Shown here one piece after another: positions 10,422 to 21,179 of a DNA stretch of 64,000 bases. Source of the DNA: Isoetes taiwanensis (lineage: Eukaryota; Streptophyta; Lycopodiopsida; Isoetales; Isoetaceae); assembly GCA_021234155.1 (NCBI GenBank), contig JAJEKV010000011.1, positions 17,128,677-17,192,676 of the forward strand. The letters run 5' to 3'. Numbering within the stretch: the stretch's first letter is position 1; each line of letters opens with the position of its first letter. Below the pieces are notes generated by a model that saw only the letters and a list, made by a program, of their open reading frames with translations, was not told the origin of the DNA and did not search any database. A program made the position numbers and the translations under genes.

Positions 10422-13400
10422 ATGAAGATAGTTAGTTGGAATCTGAGAGGTATTAAGGGTCCTTTAAAAAGGAGGAGAGCTATCTCCCAATTGAGACAAT
10501 ATAATGCACATTATCTTGTCGCAAGAGTTGAAGCTCCCTAAATTTGAGGCCTCCAACTGGGAGATTGGATCTACCAGGATCTTCTTCAATTTGGATTGAA
10601 GCTAATGGTACTAGGGGGGGCTTGGCTATTATTTGGAAAAATCTGCAAAGACATCTCTTACCGCGCAATAGTGTTTCAAAAATGTGGCGGTGTGCGGACC
10701 TTTTCCTTGAATAATTCCACCATTGGAGTCATAAATGTTTATGCCTCTACTTGTCCTAAGGAGAGAGAGAAACTTTGGCCTACAATTAATTCTTGGATTA
10801 CAAACAACTCCAACATTATTTGGATCCTTGCGGTGATTTTAACAATACTCCTACTTGGGACATGAAGCTTGGGAATAAAATTAATATGTCTATAATCGAG
10901 AGAACTCGTTGGGATAAACTTTTAGCTGATTCATCCGTGATTCACATTCCATCCTCTACCTCCATTTATTCTTGGTCTAATAAGCGAGAAAGGAAGGGAC
11001 AGAGTTTATCGTGCTTTTAGATGCATTTTATATCTCTAACCCTCACCGGATCTACGGGACAATTGTTATGTATCAAGTGATGATGGAACATCTATCTCTG
11101 ACCACCAACCCCAATTTCTTTGTACCAAGCATCCGCTAAGTTCCCCAAGGGACATAAACATTCCTTTCAAACTCAAGCGCTCTCTGCTCCACAATGTTTC
11201 TTTTTTTGAGAGTTTGCTGATTTCTATTCTTCTATTGACTCGCTCTTTCCAAATTCTTCTATGAAGAACTTTTATCATAAAATAAAAAGGCTAAAGATCG
11301 GATCAAATCCTGGGCCAAAGATAAGCATAAAGCAAAAATTCAGGAAAAAAGAGAGACTTTCGAGCAAAATGAAAGAAATTAGATCCTTGCTTCAAATCGA
11401 TCCATATAACCACAATCTTCATGTTGGAGAAGAAATTGTTGAGAATCGATTAAGAATATAGAAGAAAGGGATGCCGTGTTCTCTGCAATTAAATGCAAAA
11501 TTAAATACAATAGTGAGATTGATCGAGTGGCTGCTCAAAAATTTTTCTTTAGAGTGGCTAAGTGTGTGCTCCTAAAAAAATTCCATCAATCGGGTTATTA
11601 ACAATTATGGTACTTCTCTCAGGTTCTATTCTCGATATTAAAAATTTCTTCTTTGAGAACTACTCCTCTCTACGTTCAATAAAAGTGATCTTTCAGCATT
11701 GAAGTTGTGGACAAAGATAAGTTCATTAGCAATCTAGACACTATCTTACCTTATCCAATTGATAATATGGATATTTCCCATCTTGCTACCCCCAATGAAG
11801 ATGAGATATATAAAACCCCTTCGAAGTTTTTCCAAAGATAAGTCCCCCGCCCGGATGGTTTTCCCCCAATTTTATATACAATTTTGGGATATTATGAAAA
11901 GAGATGTCATCGGGTCTTGTGCATGGATTTTGGAATTCCAATCATCTTCATCCCTCAATTTCTATTTGGTTTTATAACTCTAGTGCCTAAGGTTGACAAC
12001 CCGAGCTCTTTTCTCCGAATGGAGACCAATTTCCACGACAAATTCATCTTACAAGCTATGTGCTAAAATTATTGCAAAGAGAATTCAATCTTATCTCCAA
12101 AAAAATATCAGTGTCAATCAAACTGCCTTTCTGCCTAATAGATTCATTTTGGATAATTACATCAGTGCCATGGAAGGCTTACATTGGAAAGCAATTTCAA
12201 ACCAATCTTGCATCTGTTGAAGTTGGATTTTAAAAGAGCATTTGATACTGAGTGTTTGGGACTTTATTGACCTTGCTTTAAAAAAGATGGGCTTTCAGGC
12301 AAAGCTTATCTCTCTTATACATGGATTAAATTCTATGTCTAATTCTGCTGTGTTGATAAATGGTTCTCCCTCAAATTTCTTCCCTTTAGCTAAAGGTGTC
12401 ATGGGGTTGCCCCTAGCTCCCTATCTCTTTCTCATTGTTCTGAAATGCTTGACAAGGAGTGTGCTTCATTTGCAAAATTAGGGAGTTTTAACGGTGCAAA
12501 CTCCCAAATAATTTGGATTCCCTCACAATATCTCAATATGCAGATGATACATTTGCTTTCCTGGACTCTAATACCAGAAATGTCAATACTTTCTTGGATC
12601 TTATCAAAGAGTTCTCAGCTGCCTCTGGGGTCCATCTTAATTTGGATAAAAGTAAGATTATTGGAGATATTATCCAGCCTTCAATATGTGGCATATCTGT
12701 GCTCAATACCAATCAAGCCTCTAATCTCTTAGGCATGCCACTTTCTCTCAATCACAATTTAAAAGGTCTGTGGGATCCAATTCTACAAAGGATAAAGAGG
12801 AAACTGAATAATTATAGAAACTGTCTCTCTTTTGCAGGAAGGACAATTATTGCAAATTCTGTCCTAGCTTCTTCTCATGTCTATTTCTCCTCTGCCCTTG
12901 TTGCCCCTAAAGCAATTTATTCTGAGTTGGAGAAAGTAATCCGAAATTTCATCTGGAATGGGTCTCATCTGGTAAACTGGAACTCAATCTCTAGACCTAA
13001 AAATTTGGGAGGTCTTGGATGTAAAAATCTCCATTTACAGGCTTGTTCTCTGGCAGGTAAATATATATGGAGAACAATTATGGGCAATAATTCTCCTGCC
13101 TCCATTTTCATTGCTCATTGGTGAATATTTCCTATCCTTACGGGTCATCCTTCTATTAAGCATTCACTCCACGACCGCCTTTTATTAATATTCATCCTGC
13201 TCCAAATACTTCTCCTTTGATGAGGAATATGATTATGGCACGGAATAAAATCCACCCCGAAATCAAGAGAGATGATCTCCAAGATGCTACTATGAACACT
13301 AGCCTATTTTGGTCACCTATTTTTCTCGATCCTCATTTAAAAGTTATGGCTATCAAGCATCCAAAAATTTATAGCAGATGGGCCACTAAAGGGATCACTA

Positions 13401-14234
13401 CTATCAAGGATCTTTATAGAAATAATAATTCCTTTATTTCTTGGACTGCTTTAAAATCCGTGCTCAGAGGGACTTCCACTGATAAGAAAATGTATGTCTA
13501 CTTTAAGACTATCCTAGCTACTTTCAATAATTTCAATGACTTCAATAACTCGACTGGTTGCACTATAAATGGGAAGTTAGTCTATAAGGTAAAGGAAATT
13601 TACTCTTTGATAAATGTTGCTGATGCTCCTCTAAAAGCTATGATGAAATGGTCTTTGGATCATCCCCAAGTCCTTTCTCTTTTCAAAAATGTTTGGAACT
13701 CCTACTGCACTCCAAAAATCAGATTCTTTGTTTGGTTAATTGCACAAAAGAGCCTCACAAATTTGGTTTCTTTGTCTAGGAGAATTAATGTATCTAATGT
13801 CATCACTCGGTTTGTTTTTTAATGAGACTTTAGAGCATATCTTTCTTTGTCCCAAGCTTAGACCTTTTTGGATTTGGTTCATTGATAAAACTGGTCATTA
13901 CCTTAAAAAAAGGAACTTTGATGACATTATTGACTTCGTGCAACAAGATGATATCTTTGCTAATACTCTTGTCCATACTGCTTTATGGAACATTTGGAAG
14001 TCTAGAAATAGAATCCTTTATGCCTCTAAACCTCTTTCTACTTTCTGGATTAAAATGCATTTCCAGTTAGATATTGAAGCTATTGCCACATGTCACAAGA
14101 GGAAAGCTGGAGATAAATACAACACTTGTTGGAATGTGATAGGGCTTTTCAGGGGCCACTTTGACTTATTTGTTTCCAACCTCAATGTTATTGATTCTAA
14201 TGCTCCATACTCTGATTGTGACAGATTATCTTAA
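10422..14234 (+). pseudogene. LINE ORF2: APE endonuclease, reverse transcriptase, zinc-binding C-terminus
   Basis: The start MKIVSWNLRGIKGP at 10422 is the classical first strand of APE-type endonucleases. QELKLP, INVYAST and GDFNNTP (about 10830) follow in shifted frames. Reverse transcriptase blocks come next: a degenerate DKSPGPDGFP block near 11850, TAFLPNRFILDN (12120), LDFKRAFDT (12225), KGVMGLPLAPYLFLIV (12390), the catalytic SQYADDTFAF (12530) and GVHLNLDKSK (12640). The zf-RVT-like end has IRFFVWLIAQKS and NETLEHIFLCPKLRPFWIWF (13710-13880). At least six frame changes and stops interrupt the frame. An intact protein would nick the target DNA and prime cDNA synthesis at the cut. Confidence 0.85.
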
Positions 14235-14299
14235 GTTTCTTAAAGGAGAAGGATCCACAAAACTGAATACGAGATATTGATGACTATGAATTATCTACG

Positions 14300-14601
14300 C
14301 ACAAAAAAATCGGGGAGCTGGAAAAGAACTAACACTGAAGCAGCTATGTGACATGACAGATGAATTTTTACAGGAGGTAGAGAGATCTAAACAAAAGGAA
14401 GCAGTATGGGCAGCAATATACACCAGGGAACTCATGCAAATGCATATTCTGTTCCATTTTCTTGCTAATTCCCACTTTGCTATGACAGAAGAGCAGTTGA
14501 GTAGTTATAGAGAAATGTATTTGATCCACAAGCTTCCGACACGATTTACATGGTACTTTATCGTTACTCATGGGGAAGGAAAAGTCCGAATATGCTATTA
14601 A
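14300..14601 (+). other. Open frame in the LINE 3' region, function unknown
   Basis: After ORF2 a frame of about 95 codons is open, with KELTLKQLCDMTDEFLQEVE, YTRELMQMHILFHFLANSHF and SSYREMYLIHKLPTRFTWYF, ending at TAA 14601. The first ATG in frame is at 14353 (82 residues). The composition is protein-like and unlike ORF2. It may be a passenger exon carried by the LINE or a chance frame; no family is recognised. Confidence 0.3.
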
Positions 14602-15087
14602 TGAATGAATGTGGCAGAAATACTTACTCTATGGGTTCGACAGCAGAATTCTACCAGCACTACAATGAGTGGTTTGACAACAACCCTAACAGCCAAGACC
14701 AATCCTCTTTACTATTCTAAACCCTTCCCATGCCTGCCAATCATGTTCATGATCCCTATTTCCAGAATTCATTTTTGAAGATCATGTTTGGTATTTTTGT
14801 TTACATTTACAGGAAATTTGAAGACTCTATTTTGAGGTGCTCAACACAGATAGCTGACTTCTTGCTGCTCTGAAATATTTAACTCTCTTTTGAGATTCTG
14901 CTGATATTTGATATTACTACTGTTGGTACCATTGATATTAGCTGGATTCTATCACTAATTGTTTTTGTTCTCTCTGATGCTCAACTCTTGTGAGTATCAA
15001 ATTTTCACCTTTGTCATGCTATCTTCAAGCTTGATAATTGGTTTGTATGGCTTTATCTAATTAATGAAAAAATCAACCCTTACTCTC

Positions 15088-15106
15088 AAAAAAAAAAAAA
15101 AAAAAA
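15088..15106 (+). other. LINE poly(A) tail
   Basis: Nineteen uninterrupted A residues end the LINE and run directly into the right target-site duplication. Confidence 0.9.
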
Positions 15107-15118
15107 GTACATAGAATA
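15105..15118. repeat. Right target-site duplication of the LINE
   Basis: AAGTACATAGAATA, identical to 7171-7184. Its first two A residues cannot be distinguished from the end of the poly(A) tail. Confidence 0.9.
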
Positions 15119-15217
15119 TAGCAGATATAAACTTTTTAAATTTGAATCAAATTGTCATGTGTACAACCAGATACTCCTGATAGACAGATCAGTCAGGGAA
15201 GGCAAAAAGACAGAGGT

Positions 15218-17057
15218 CTAGTTATTAGGAACAGCAGGGATATTCTTGCAAGGAGAAGAAGAAGATGATAGGAGAATAGCATTGGATGTGCTCAACTTCA
15301 AACCATTATCTTGTTCATTATTAAGGTCAGACAATACCTGATAAGTATTTGAACACTTAATTTTGATGTTGAAAGACCTCCATTTCCTGATCTTCCTGAG
15401 TTCATTGGCCACATTCCTCATTGATAGTAGCCTTTACAGCCTCAGACACTTGCAGAAACCTCTGAACCCTTTGGATAGTTCTAGGCTGGTGACATGCCTC
15501 TGTATTCAGATTGACATCTAGAGAGATATCCTTCTTAGATTTTTGAATAGTATTTGCAGAGTTATTCACTTTCTGAAGTTGCTTTTTTTGAACGTGACTT
15601 TTTACAGCTAGTGATCCACTGCTACTTTTGCTCTTGATTGGAAAATCCATCAAACTGTAAGAACAATGCCCCTTGTCTCTATTTTTAGCATCCTGAATAA
15701 TTTTGTTCAAGGATATGCTCAGATTTTCTGTAAGAAGAGTTGGCTGAGCAGGAGCTTTTCCCTTAGCCAGGAGCTTAAGTTCATTTGACAGATTTGAACT
15801 TAAATCCTCCTTAGTCATATTATAATGATTGCCTTGAAGTTTATCCAATTCATTAGGAGAGTTATGCAGTTCTCGAGCTAATCTATTTTTTTGAATTCGT
15901 TTGAAACTACCATTTACTCTAGTCCACTTGAAATTATTACCCTCTGGCAGCTTATTATAGTGCATCACATCTGTATTCCAATTTATAGAACCCAAATTAT
16001 TCTGCTCTTGCTTAATAACACTCTCCCTTTTTTTTTTTGAAAATCTGTAGGTGGTGAAACCACAAACTGACATCCAGGTATATCATTCCTTCTCACTACA
16101 GTAATATCATTTGAATTTACACTTCCCTTGCATTCAGAATACCAAAGATGCCTTTGAAAACATTTTTGATACTGTGAGGGCAATCCAGACCATCTGAGAG
16201 ATAAAGAGGAGTCTACACCAATATTCCATGGAAATGTATTTACCAATAGAATTGAAGAGATGCTGGAACATTTTTCGTTCCAGTATATAGAGTCCAAGTC
16301 AAAAAAAGATGATGAAGCAATGCATAGGCTATTCAGCTGTTCATTGTCAATCTTAGGGTGCCATTTCAAGAAGCAAAGCTGAGCAGTTTCAAAAGTCACA
16401 TGTCCATGTTTAGGGAAAAAATTTCGTCGTTCTCTGATTCCCACATTCAATCATAATATAAGGATAACTAAGCTAGTAAACAGCATGTATTATGATATCA
16501 TTATGCATATTAAGCAGAAAGGCCCATAGCTTGTCAAGTTTTAACCCACATTTACTAACCTTGATAGTGACAGTGGAATGGAGCAAAGATTCAATTTCAG
16601 AATGCACAATAGGCAGATTTAAGAAAATACCGTTGTAGAGATCTCTTTTTTGATGTAAACTTTGCTTGAGCATGTCATCTAGAACTTCATTCGAGTGGAT
16701 TTCTTGAATTGCACGAGGAATGCCATAAGGAATAGGCCTTTGGGTGGCAGGATCAATGGCATGCAAGACTTTAAAACAGTCAGGATCAGCAGAAAGGTTG
16801 TCCCAGATAGGAATTTGATGAGAGAACGGGTCCATAATGCTCTTTTCTTGAAGCAAATTGGTAAAATCACCAAAAAGAACAGATTTTTTAGGTTTTTTTT
16901 TATAGGCTTGAAGATACTGCAATAGAGAAGAATGCTCCGAGCAAGGGAGAGCAAACGAAAGTGTGAAGAAAAGCCAAATGTTTAGGGTTAAAATGGGAAT
17001 TGGAATCCATAAGGGGAAATTCAGGGGAAAACAACAAAAACACATGCAGAAAAACAA
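15218..17057 (-). pseudogene. Older reversed LINE ORF1, copy A
   Basis: The - strand carries a second, older ORF1 of the same LINE family in three frames (17057-16473, 16450-15983, 16073-15402), with a tail to 15218. Homologous blocks with ORF1 at 7871 are PKKSVLFGDFTNLL, HQIPIWDNLSADPD, IPYGIPRAIQEIHS, VSKCGLKLDKLWAF, FLKWHPKID and LNKIIQDAK. The knuckle has lost its first cysteine (YQKCFQRHLWYSEC). No ORF2 follows, so the element is truncated or deleted. A second copy lies in pieces at 32749-34062 and 39253-39870. The younger LINE at 7185-15104 inserted into its 3' part. Confidence 0.8.
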
Positions 17058-17159
17058 TTAATTCGAGGAGGCGCGAAGGGAAGAATAAGGGGAATTCAAT
17101 GTCTCAGAGAAGACTCTAAATTATCACCCAGAGATCGCATTGCAAACACAAATGCCAAC

Positions 17160-17400
17160 TGAATTCAAAATGAACAGCATGAAATCAAGAAGCGAATGTC
17201 GAATTATGGAGAATTGCCTTCCAAATAAGAAGTGTCTTGCTCGGTATAAACCTCAATAAAGATTTTGAGTTCTGTCCAGCCACAATGCACTCGAAATATA
17301 CCTGAAGGAGCAACTTTCTTAGGACCCACAAATTCTTCCAACTAGGAGTCTGTGATTTCAATTTCAAATTCAAGATGGCATGTGACCTTCATTCAAGATG
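17160..17400 (-). pseudogene. Remnant of the LINE upstream ORF, copy A
   Basis: On the - strand, SWLEEFVGPKKVAPSGIFRV followed by HCGWTELKIFIEVYTEQDTS aligns with the C-terminal half of the 114-residue upstream ORF of the younger LINE. Similarity stops near 17360, where unrelated sequence begins. This places the piece just 5' of ORF1 of the older reversed LINE, as in the younger element. Confidence 0.6.
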
Positions 17401-18008
17401 GCATGTGACATGTTGTTCTTATAATATGAAACTCCAACCATATTGTATTATGTACATGAGAACCTGGTTACGCCTTTAGACAATGTTATGAACAATGAAA
17501 CGTAAAGTAAAATGTTTGTACAAAGATCTTGTATTAGCTCACATATGCAAAAATCGCTTTGATCTCTTGAACCTTGCTTCTCACAAATTTAAAAGATTTT
17601 TTTAAGGATTAAAAGATATTAGAAATGATAATGCATTAAATGCAGTTCAAAGCTTTGTAGAGCAAATAATGATTCGTACAAATGATTTTTATGCAAGCAT
17701 CATTATTAGGAGAAAACAATTTATAGAGAACATACCTGCAATGAAGGCAATTGGTTCAGAGACAGAAAGAGCAACATGTTTCACTTCACGTTGGCATCCA
17801 AACTTGATCTAACAAAATTGATTCCACAAAATGGACACAATAGACAATAGATCTGGTTTAAGTATTATTTTTATTTCCCGCTTTGATAAAAATATCCTTC
17901 TCATAATACGATAGATCATGCAAAAGCTTTCTGAATAAATTCACAACTCAAAGAAATCTTTCAGAAATGCCCTTTCTTGAATAGAACAAGGAAAAAAAAG
18001 TCTACCCT
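17400..18008. repeat. Spacer shared with 40.5-41.15 kb and, inverted, with 48.8-49.36 kb
   Basis: This AT-rich sequence has no coding signal. It is about 90 percent identical by eye to 40545-41155, and its part from about 17775 onward also appears reverse-complemented at 49130-49360. The block ends at 18008 inside AGTCTACCCTAG; the other copies continue with ATAGAAAACGTCTGATG or its equivalent, so the break belongs to copy A. Confidence 0.7.
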
Positions 18009-19430
18009 AGAGGACTATGCCGAGATGCTCATGGACGCCCTGCCAGCAATTCTGCGGACCCCCACACTAGAGCAGCAGACAGACTAGTTGACTGAGCTAT
18101 TACGGGATGTGCCGGACCGGGTGTCTTGGGAGACCTCCCGTCTGCAGAGTCGGGGGACAAAGAACCTTTCACAGAACGTGGTTTGATGCGAGTGTAAAGA
18201 ACGCATAGCGCCCGACTCCATCACATTCGGATCCGTGTACCGCTTAAAGGCCACCACGCATGCAGCGCCCATCCGAAGGAGACAAAGGCGCGGTACCTTG
18301 CCGTGCACCGGGGGAGATGTTCGGCTCGGCCTGGACACTCATCCTCAAACCTTTTGGCCTTGAGGAGAGAGTGGTTAAGGTCAGCCCGACCCTAGGGGAC
18401 ATAACACCGGGGCTGGGGCAAGCGTTGCGCTGCGGCTCTATGACCCACCGGGGATGCGTGCGCCCATACCCCCATAGGATGGCCCCCATTGGTTTGGCGG
18501 AGGAGGATGTTGTGGAGGGCACACTGAACGGCCGCTAATGGGAAGGCGGTGACCTTGACTGAAGCGCAGCCGAAGTTACTCAAATGGGCGGGGCGGTGCC
18601 GGTCCTCGTCCTACCCCGTTCAACAACGCATTGTAGGAAGGTTTCCCCAGACAATGGACCACAAGCGTGGTTGTCCCCATTCACAAGGCTGGCGACCCAC
18701 CACCGTCCGACCAACCGACGATCATGGTCGGGTCAGTATTTGCCAAACTGCTATCGGCATTCTCGAAGCGAGGTTGACCTGGGCAGAGGCGCGATATGTG
18801 CGAGCCCTCACCTGGCGTGCTTTAGACCCCGCCACTCAACGATTGACCATATCTTTACACTAGCGCATCGATTGAAGACACCAAACCATCGGCGGAGGAC
18901 TTGTATTGCCGCTGTGGACTTCGCTAAGGCTTTCGTCTGGCCCCCGAGAAAAGCTGCGGACTAGATCGTATAAGCTGGGACCGCATTTTTATGCGTAATG
19001 CCATATACCGGCCAGTATGAGAGTTTTTGGCGGGATCGTGAACCGACGGGCCAAGCATTCACCAAAGAGTATCAAGGTTCGGCCAGGCTGCCCCCTCACC
19101 AACACTTTTTGGCCTCTACATTGACCCGTTAGGCCACCGCCATCGAGCTGGGGGGATGGCATACCTTTTGCACCGGGTCATCCGCCCACCATTTATGCGG
19201 GACGATGTTGACTATTCCGCCCACACCCGGAAGCTATGGCGGTCTCATCCGATGCCCTAGGACACATACGCGGCCAAATGACATGTGTGAATGCAGCCGG
19301 CCGCCAAGACTGTGGTGGTTCTCATATCCTCTTCACGCCACCCCACGCCTTCTGCACTCACATATCGAGGACAGACCTATGGTTCCACGATGAAATCGAC
19401 CCCAAATTGTGTGTGCTTCCTTGAAGTATT
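18009..19430 (+). mobile_element. GC-rich non-LTR reverse transcriptase remnant
   Basis: GC content rises sharply at 18009 and falls near 19430. The + strand, with several frame changes, shows EDYAEMLMDALPAILRTPTL at the start, VVPIHKAGDPPPSDQPT (about 18670), RPRHSTIDHIFTLAHRLKTP (18830), CIAAVDFAKAF (18905), GCPLTNTFWPLYIDPLGHR (19090) and a corrupted catalytic box DDVDYSAHTRKLW (19200). These are the ordered motifs of a non-LTR reverse transcriptase with a GLYID-type block, in the same clade as the remnants at 4.5-6.2 and 27.6-29.4 kb but in opposite orientation and less AT-rich. There are no intact ends, tail or target duplication. Confidence 0.7.
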
Positions 19431-20270
19431 TTTATATATGGGATCATGTCGAGGAACATAAGCTCAACATAAATATATGGGTAATGAACAATGTGGGAAG
19501 AGATGCAGAAGAGCAAAAGGCGTTTGCTGACTGACTCCTATGAGTGGGAGATGGACTTGAAAATACGTTTCCCAATATTGGATCGGATATAGTATGTCTT
19601 TCGAAACAGATTTGTCTCAAGTCGCAGGACTTAAATGACTTGCTAGCAGTGGCATTCCTTGATGTTTCAACAAATTATAGAAGCGTGTCCTAATAGGTGC
19701 AAAGGCAATCCTTACGCCACTAAATGAGGATGTAGACGAAGTAAACAAGAGGATGACAGAGCGGTTGCCTACTGCACCTATCGATTATTACAGCGTTGAT
19801 CGAGCTGTAAATGAGAATAATGCAGGGGTCTATCCTGTTGAATTTTTGAATGCGCAAACTCCGAGTGGGGTGCCTCCACATCAATTGACATTGAAGGTTG
19901 GGATGATTATCATGTTATTGAGGTCTATTTCTACACGTGAATGACTCTACAATGGCACTCGCCTCATTGTACGTTCATTGGGAAGGCGCGCTATAGATGC
20001 CGAGATTGTCACTGGAATATTGGAAGCAGGGTGTTCATATTTCGAATTCCTTTGGTGCCTAATAATGCAGAATTTCCATTCCTGATTGAGCACATGCAAT
20101 TTTCATTGCGTCCAGCTTTTGGTATGACAATCAACAAGTCATAGGGCCAAACAATGAAAATGATTGGTTTGTATTTGCCAAATCCAATGTTCAGTCATGG
20201 ACAACTCTACGTGGCACACTCGAGAGCTCAAGGAATCCAAGGCATAAAGATACTCATTCTTAAGAAAGAT
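19431..20270 (+). mobile_element. Helitron PIF1-type helicase remnant
   Basis: Ordered helicase blocks of the Helitron Rep/Hel protein are visible on the + strand in three frames: EEQKAFAD and VGDGLENTFPNIG (about 19500-19580), NEDVDEVNKRMTERLPTAPI (19725-19785), YPVEFLNAQTPSGVPPHQLT with LKVGMIIMLLRSIS (19830-19930), NGTRLIVRSLGRRAIDAEIV (19955-20010), FRIPLVPNNAEFPF, RPAFGMTINKS, then TAG in place of the glutamine before GQT, and NPMFSHGQLYVAHSRAQGIQ (20180-20240). SHGQLYVAxSR is the PIF1 helicase motif VI region. The HUH Rep domain and the Helitron ends are absent. The relic cannot encode a working enzyme. Confidence 0.8.
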
Positions 20271-20821
20271 GGAGATGTTTCCCTTGATATTGTCAGATTA
20301 AGATATACAAACAAATATTGTTTACAAAGAACTCCTCTAAATGTGAGTCTAATACTTAAAAATCTCTACTTCCAATTTCTCTTTGTTCTGATTGATTTCT
20401 TCTTCTTCTTCTTGGCAACTTATTTATGCACTTCTTCATCCATGTAGATGGTGCGTATTTTGGTCCTATGGTATGTCTTTGATCACCACGTCGCCAAATG
20501 CTGAAAGGGTGACAAGAGTTATCATGGTTCCAGTGTTACTTTTGTCATACGCGCTCTTGGGTCATGGTATGATTGGGAACGAATATACCGCGCTCATATG
20601 CATGGCGTAGCGAACGTGGAAATTGAGGCGCTCATTGCAAAGGTTGTCAAGTTGGAGCACTTCATCCAATGAATTGATGACTTCCTGTTTGCAAGTCTAT
20701 CCACGGGAACGTCACTTACGCGGATGTTCTTTGAGAGAGGTAGGTAGAGGATAGAGTACATGCATCTATTTATTATGTAATGTAGTGCTTTGACTAATCT
20801 CCAATTATTTGTTCTTTTTAT

Positions 20822-21178
20822 TAGATGAGAAATGACACCATGCACTGGCGGATTGACGTTTTAGTAGCAAAAAAGCTCACCTGTATTGGAATATGTAATG
20901 GAACGCATTTTAGGGTCTATAAATCGTTTCTTTCTGAGGCGGTATCTGATTCCATTATACGGGCCTGCCTTTGGGATGAGTTATCTCACATGCTTGATAG
21001 TCGTGAGACATCGTGGGCAGTTCGAATCAATGACTCGCCCATACATTTCACTTTTACCCTGGCTAAGATGTTATCTGTCAAAAAAATGAACATATCACGA
21101 GAGCATCCAACGAGGTACAATGACCATGGTGATGTGCGCCATATGGAGATGCATATTCAGAGTTCCATCATGAACTAA
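20822..21178 (+). other. Open frame downstream of the Helitron helicase, unknown
   Basis: The ATG at 20825 opens a 117-codon frame beginning MRNDTMHWRIDVLVAKKLTC, with CLWDELSHMLDSRETSWAVR and INDSPIHFTFTLAKMLSVKK. It lies 550 bp after the helicase remnant on the same strand. Some plant Helitrons carry single-strand-binding (RPA-like) ORFs beside the helicase, and LWDELSHML could be a worn OB-fold strand. I cannot support that beyond position, and the frame may equally be a fragment of a host gene. Confidence 0.3.
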
Positions 21179-21179
21179 A

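Larger units (their letters stand above)
7185..15104 (+). mobile_element. L1-like LINE, full-length in structure, frameshifted
   Basis: The element is about 7.9 kb long, in + orientation, and flanked by a perfect 14-bp target-site duplication. Parts in order: 5' leader (7185-7373); a short upstream ORF (7374-7718); ORF1 with a nucleic-acid-binding region and a degenerate CCHC-like knuckle (7871-10340); ORF2 with APE-type endonuclease, reverse transcriptase and a zinc-binding C-terminus (10422-14234); a 3' region with one more open frame; and a 19-A tail (15088-15106). Several frameshifts in ORF1 and ORF2 make it inactive, but the intact termini, tail and clean target duplication point to fairly recent arrival. 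It sits inside an older reversed copy of a related LINE. Confidence 0.93.
4431..18008. repeat. Segmental duplication, copy A (interrupted by a LINE)
   Basis: This block matches 27505-41160 in the same order and orientation. Corresponding pieces are 4431-6325 with 27505-29480; 6335-7184 with 32128-32875; 15119-16465 with 32876-34256; and 16475-18008 with 39191-41155. Differences are scattered substitutions and short indels plus large insertions private to each copy. Copy A carries the 7.9 kb LINE at 7185-15104. At 18008 similarity stops abruptly and a GC-rich retrotransposon remnant begins, whereas copy B continues to about 41.5 kb. Confidence 0.85.
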
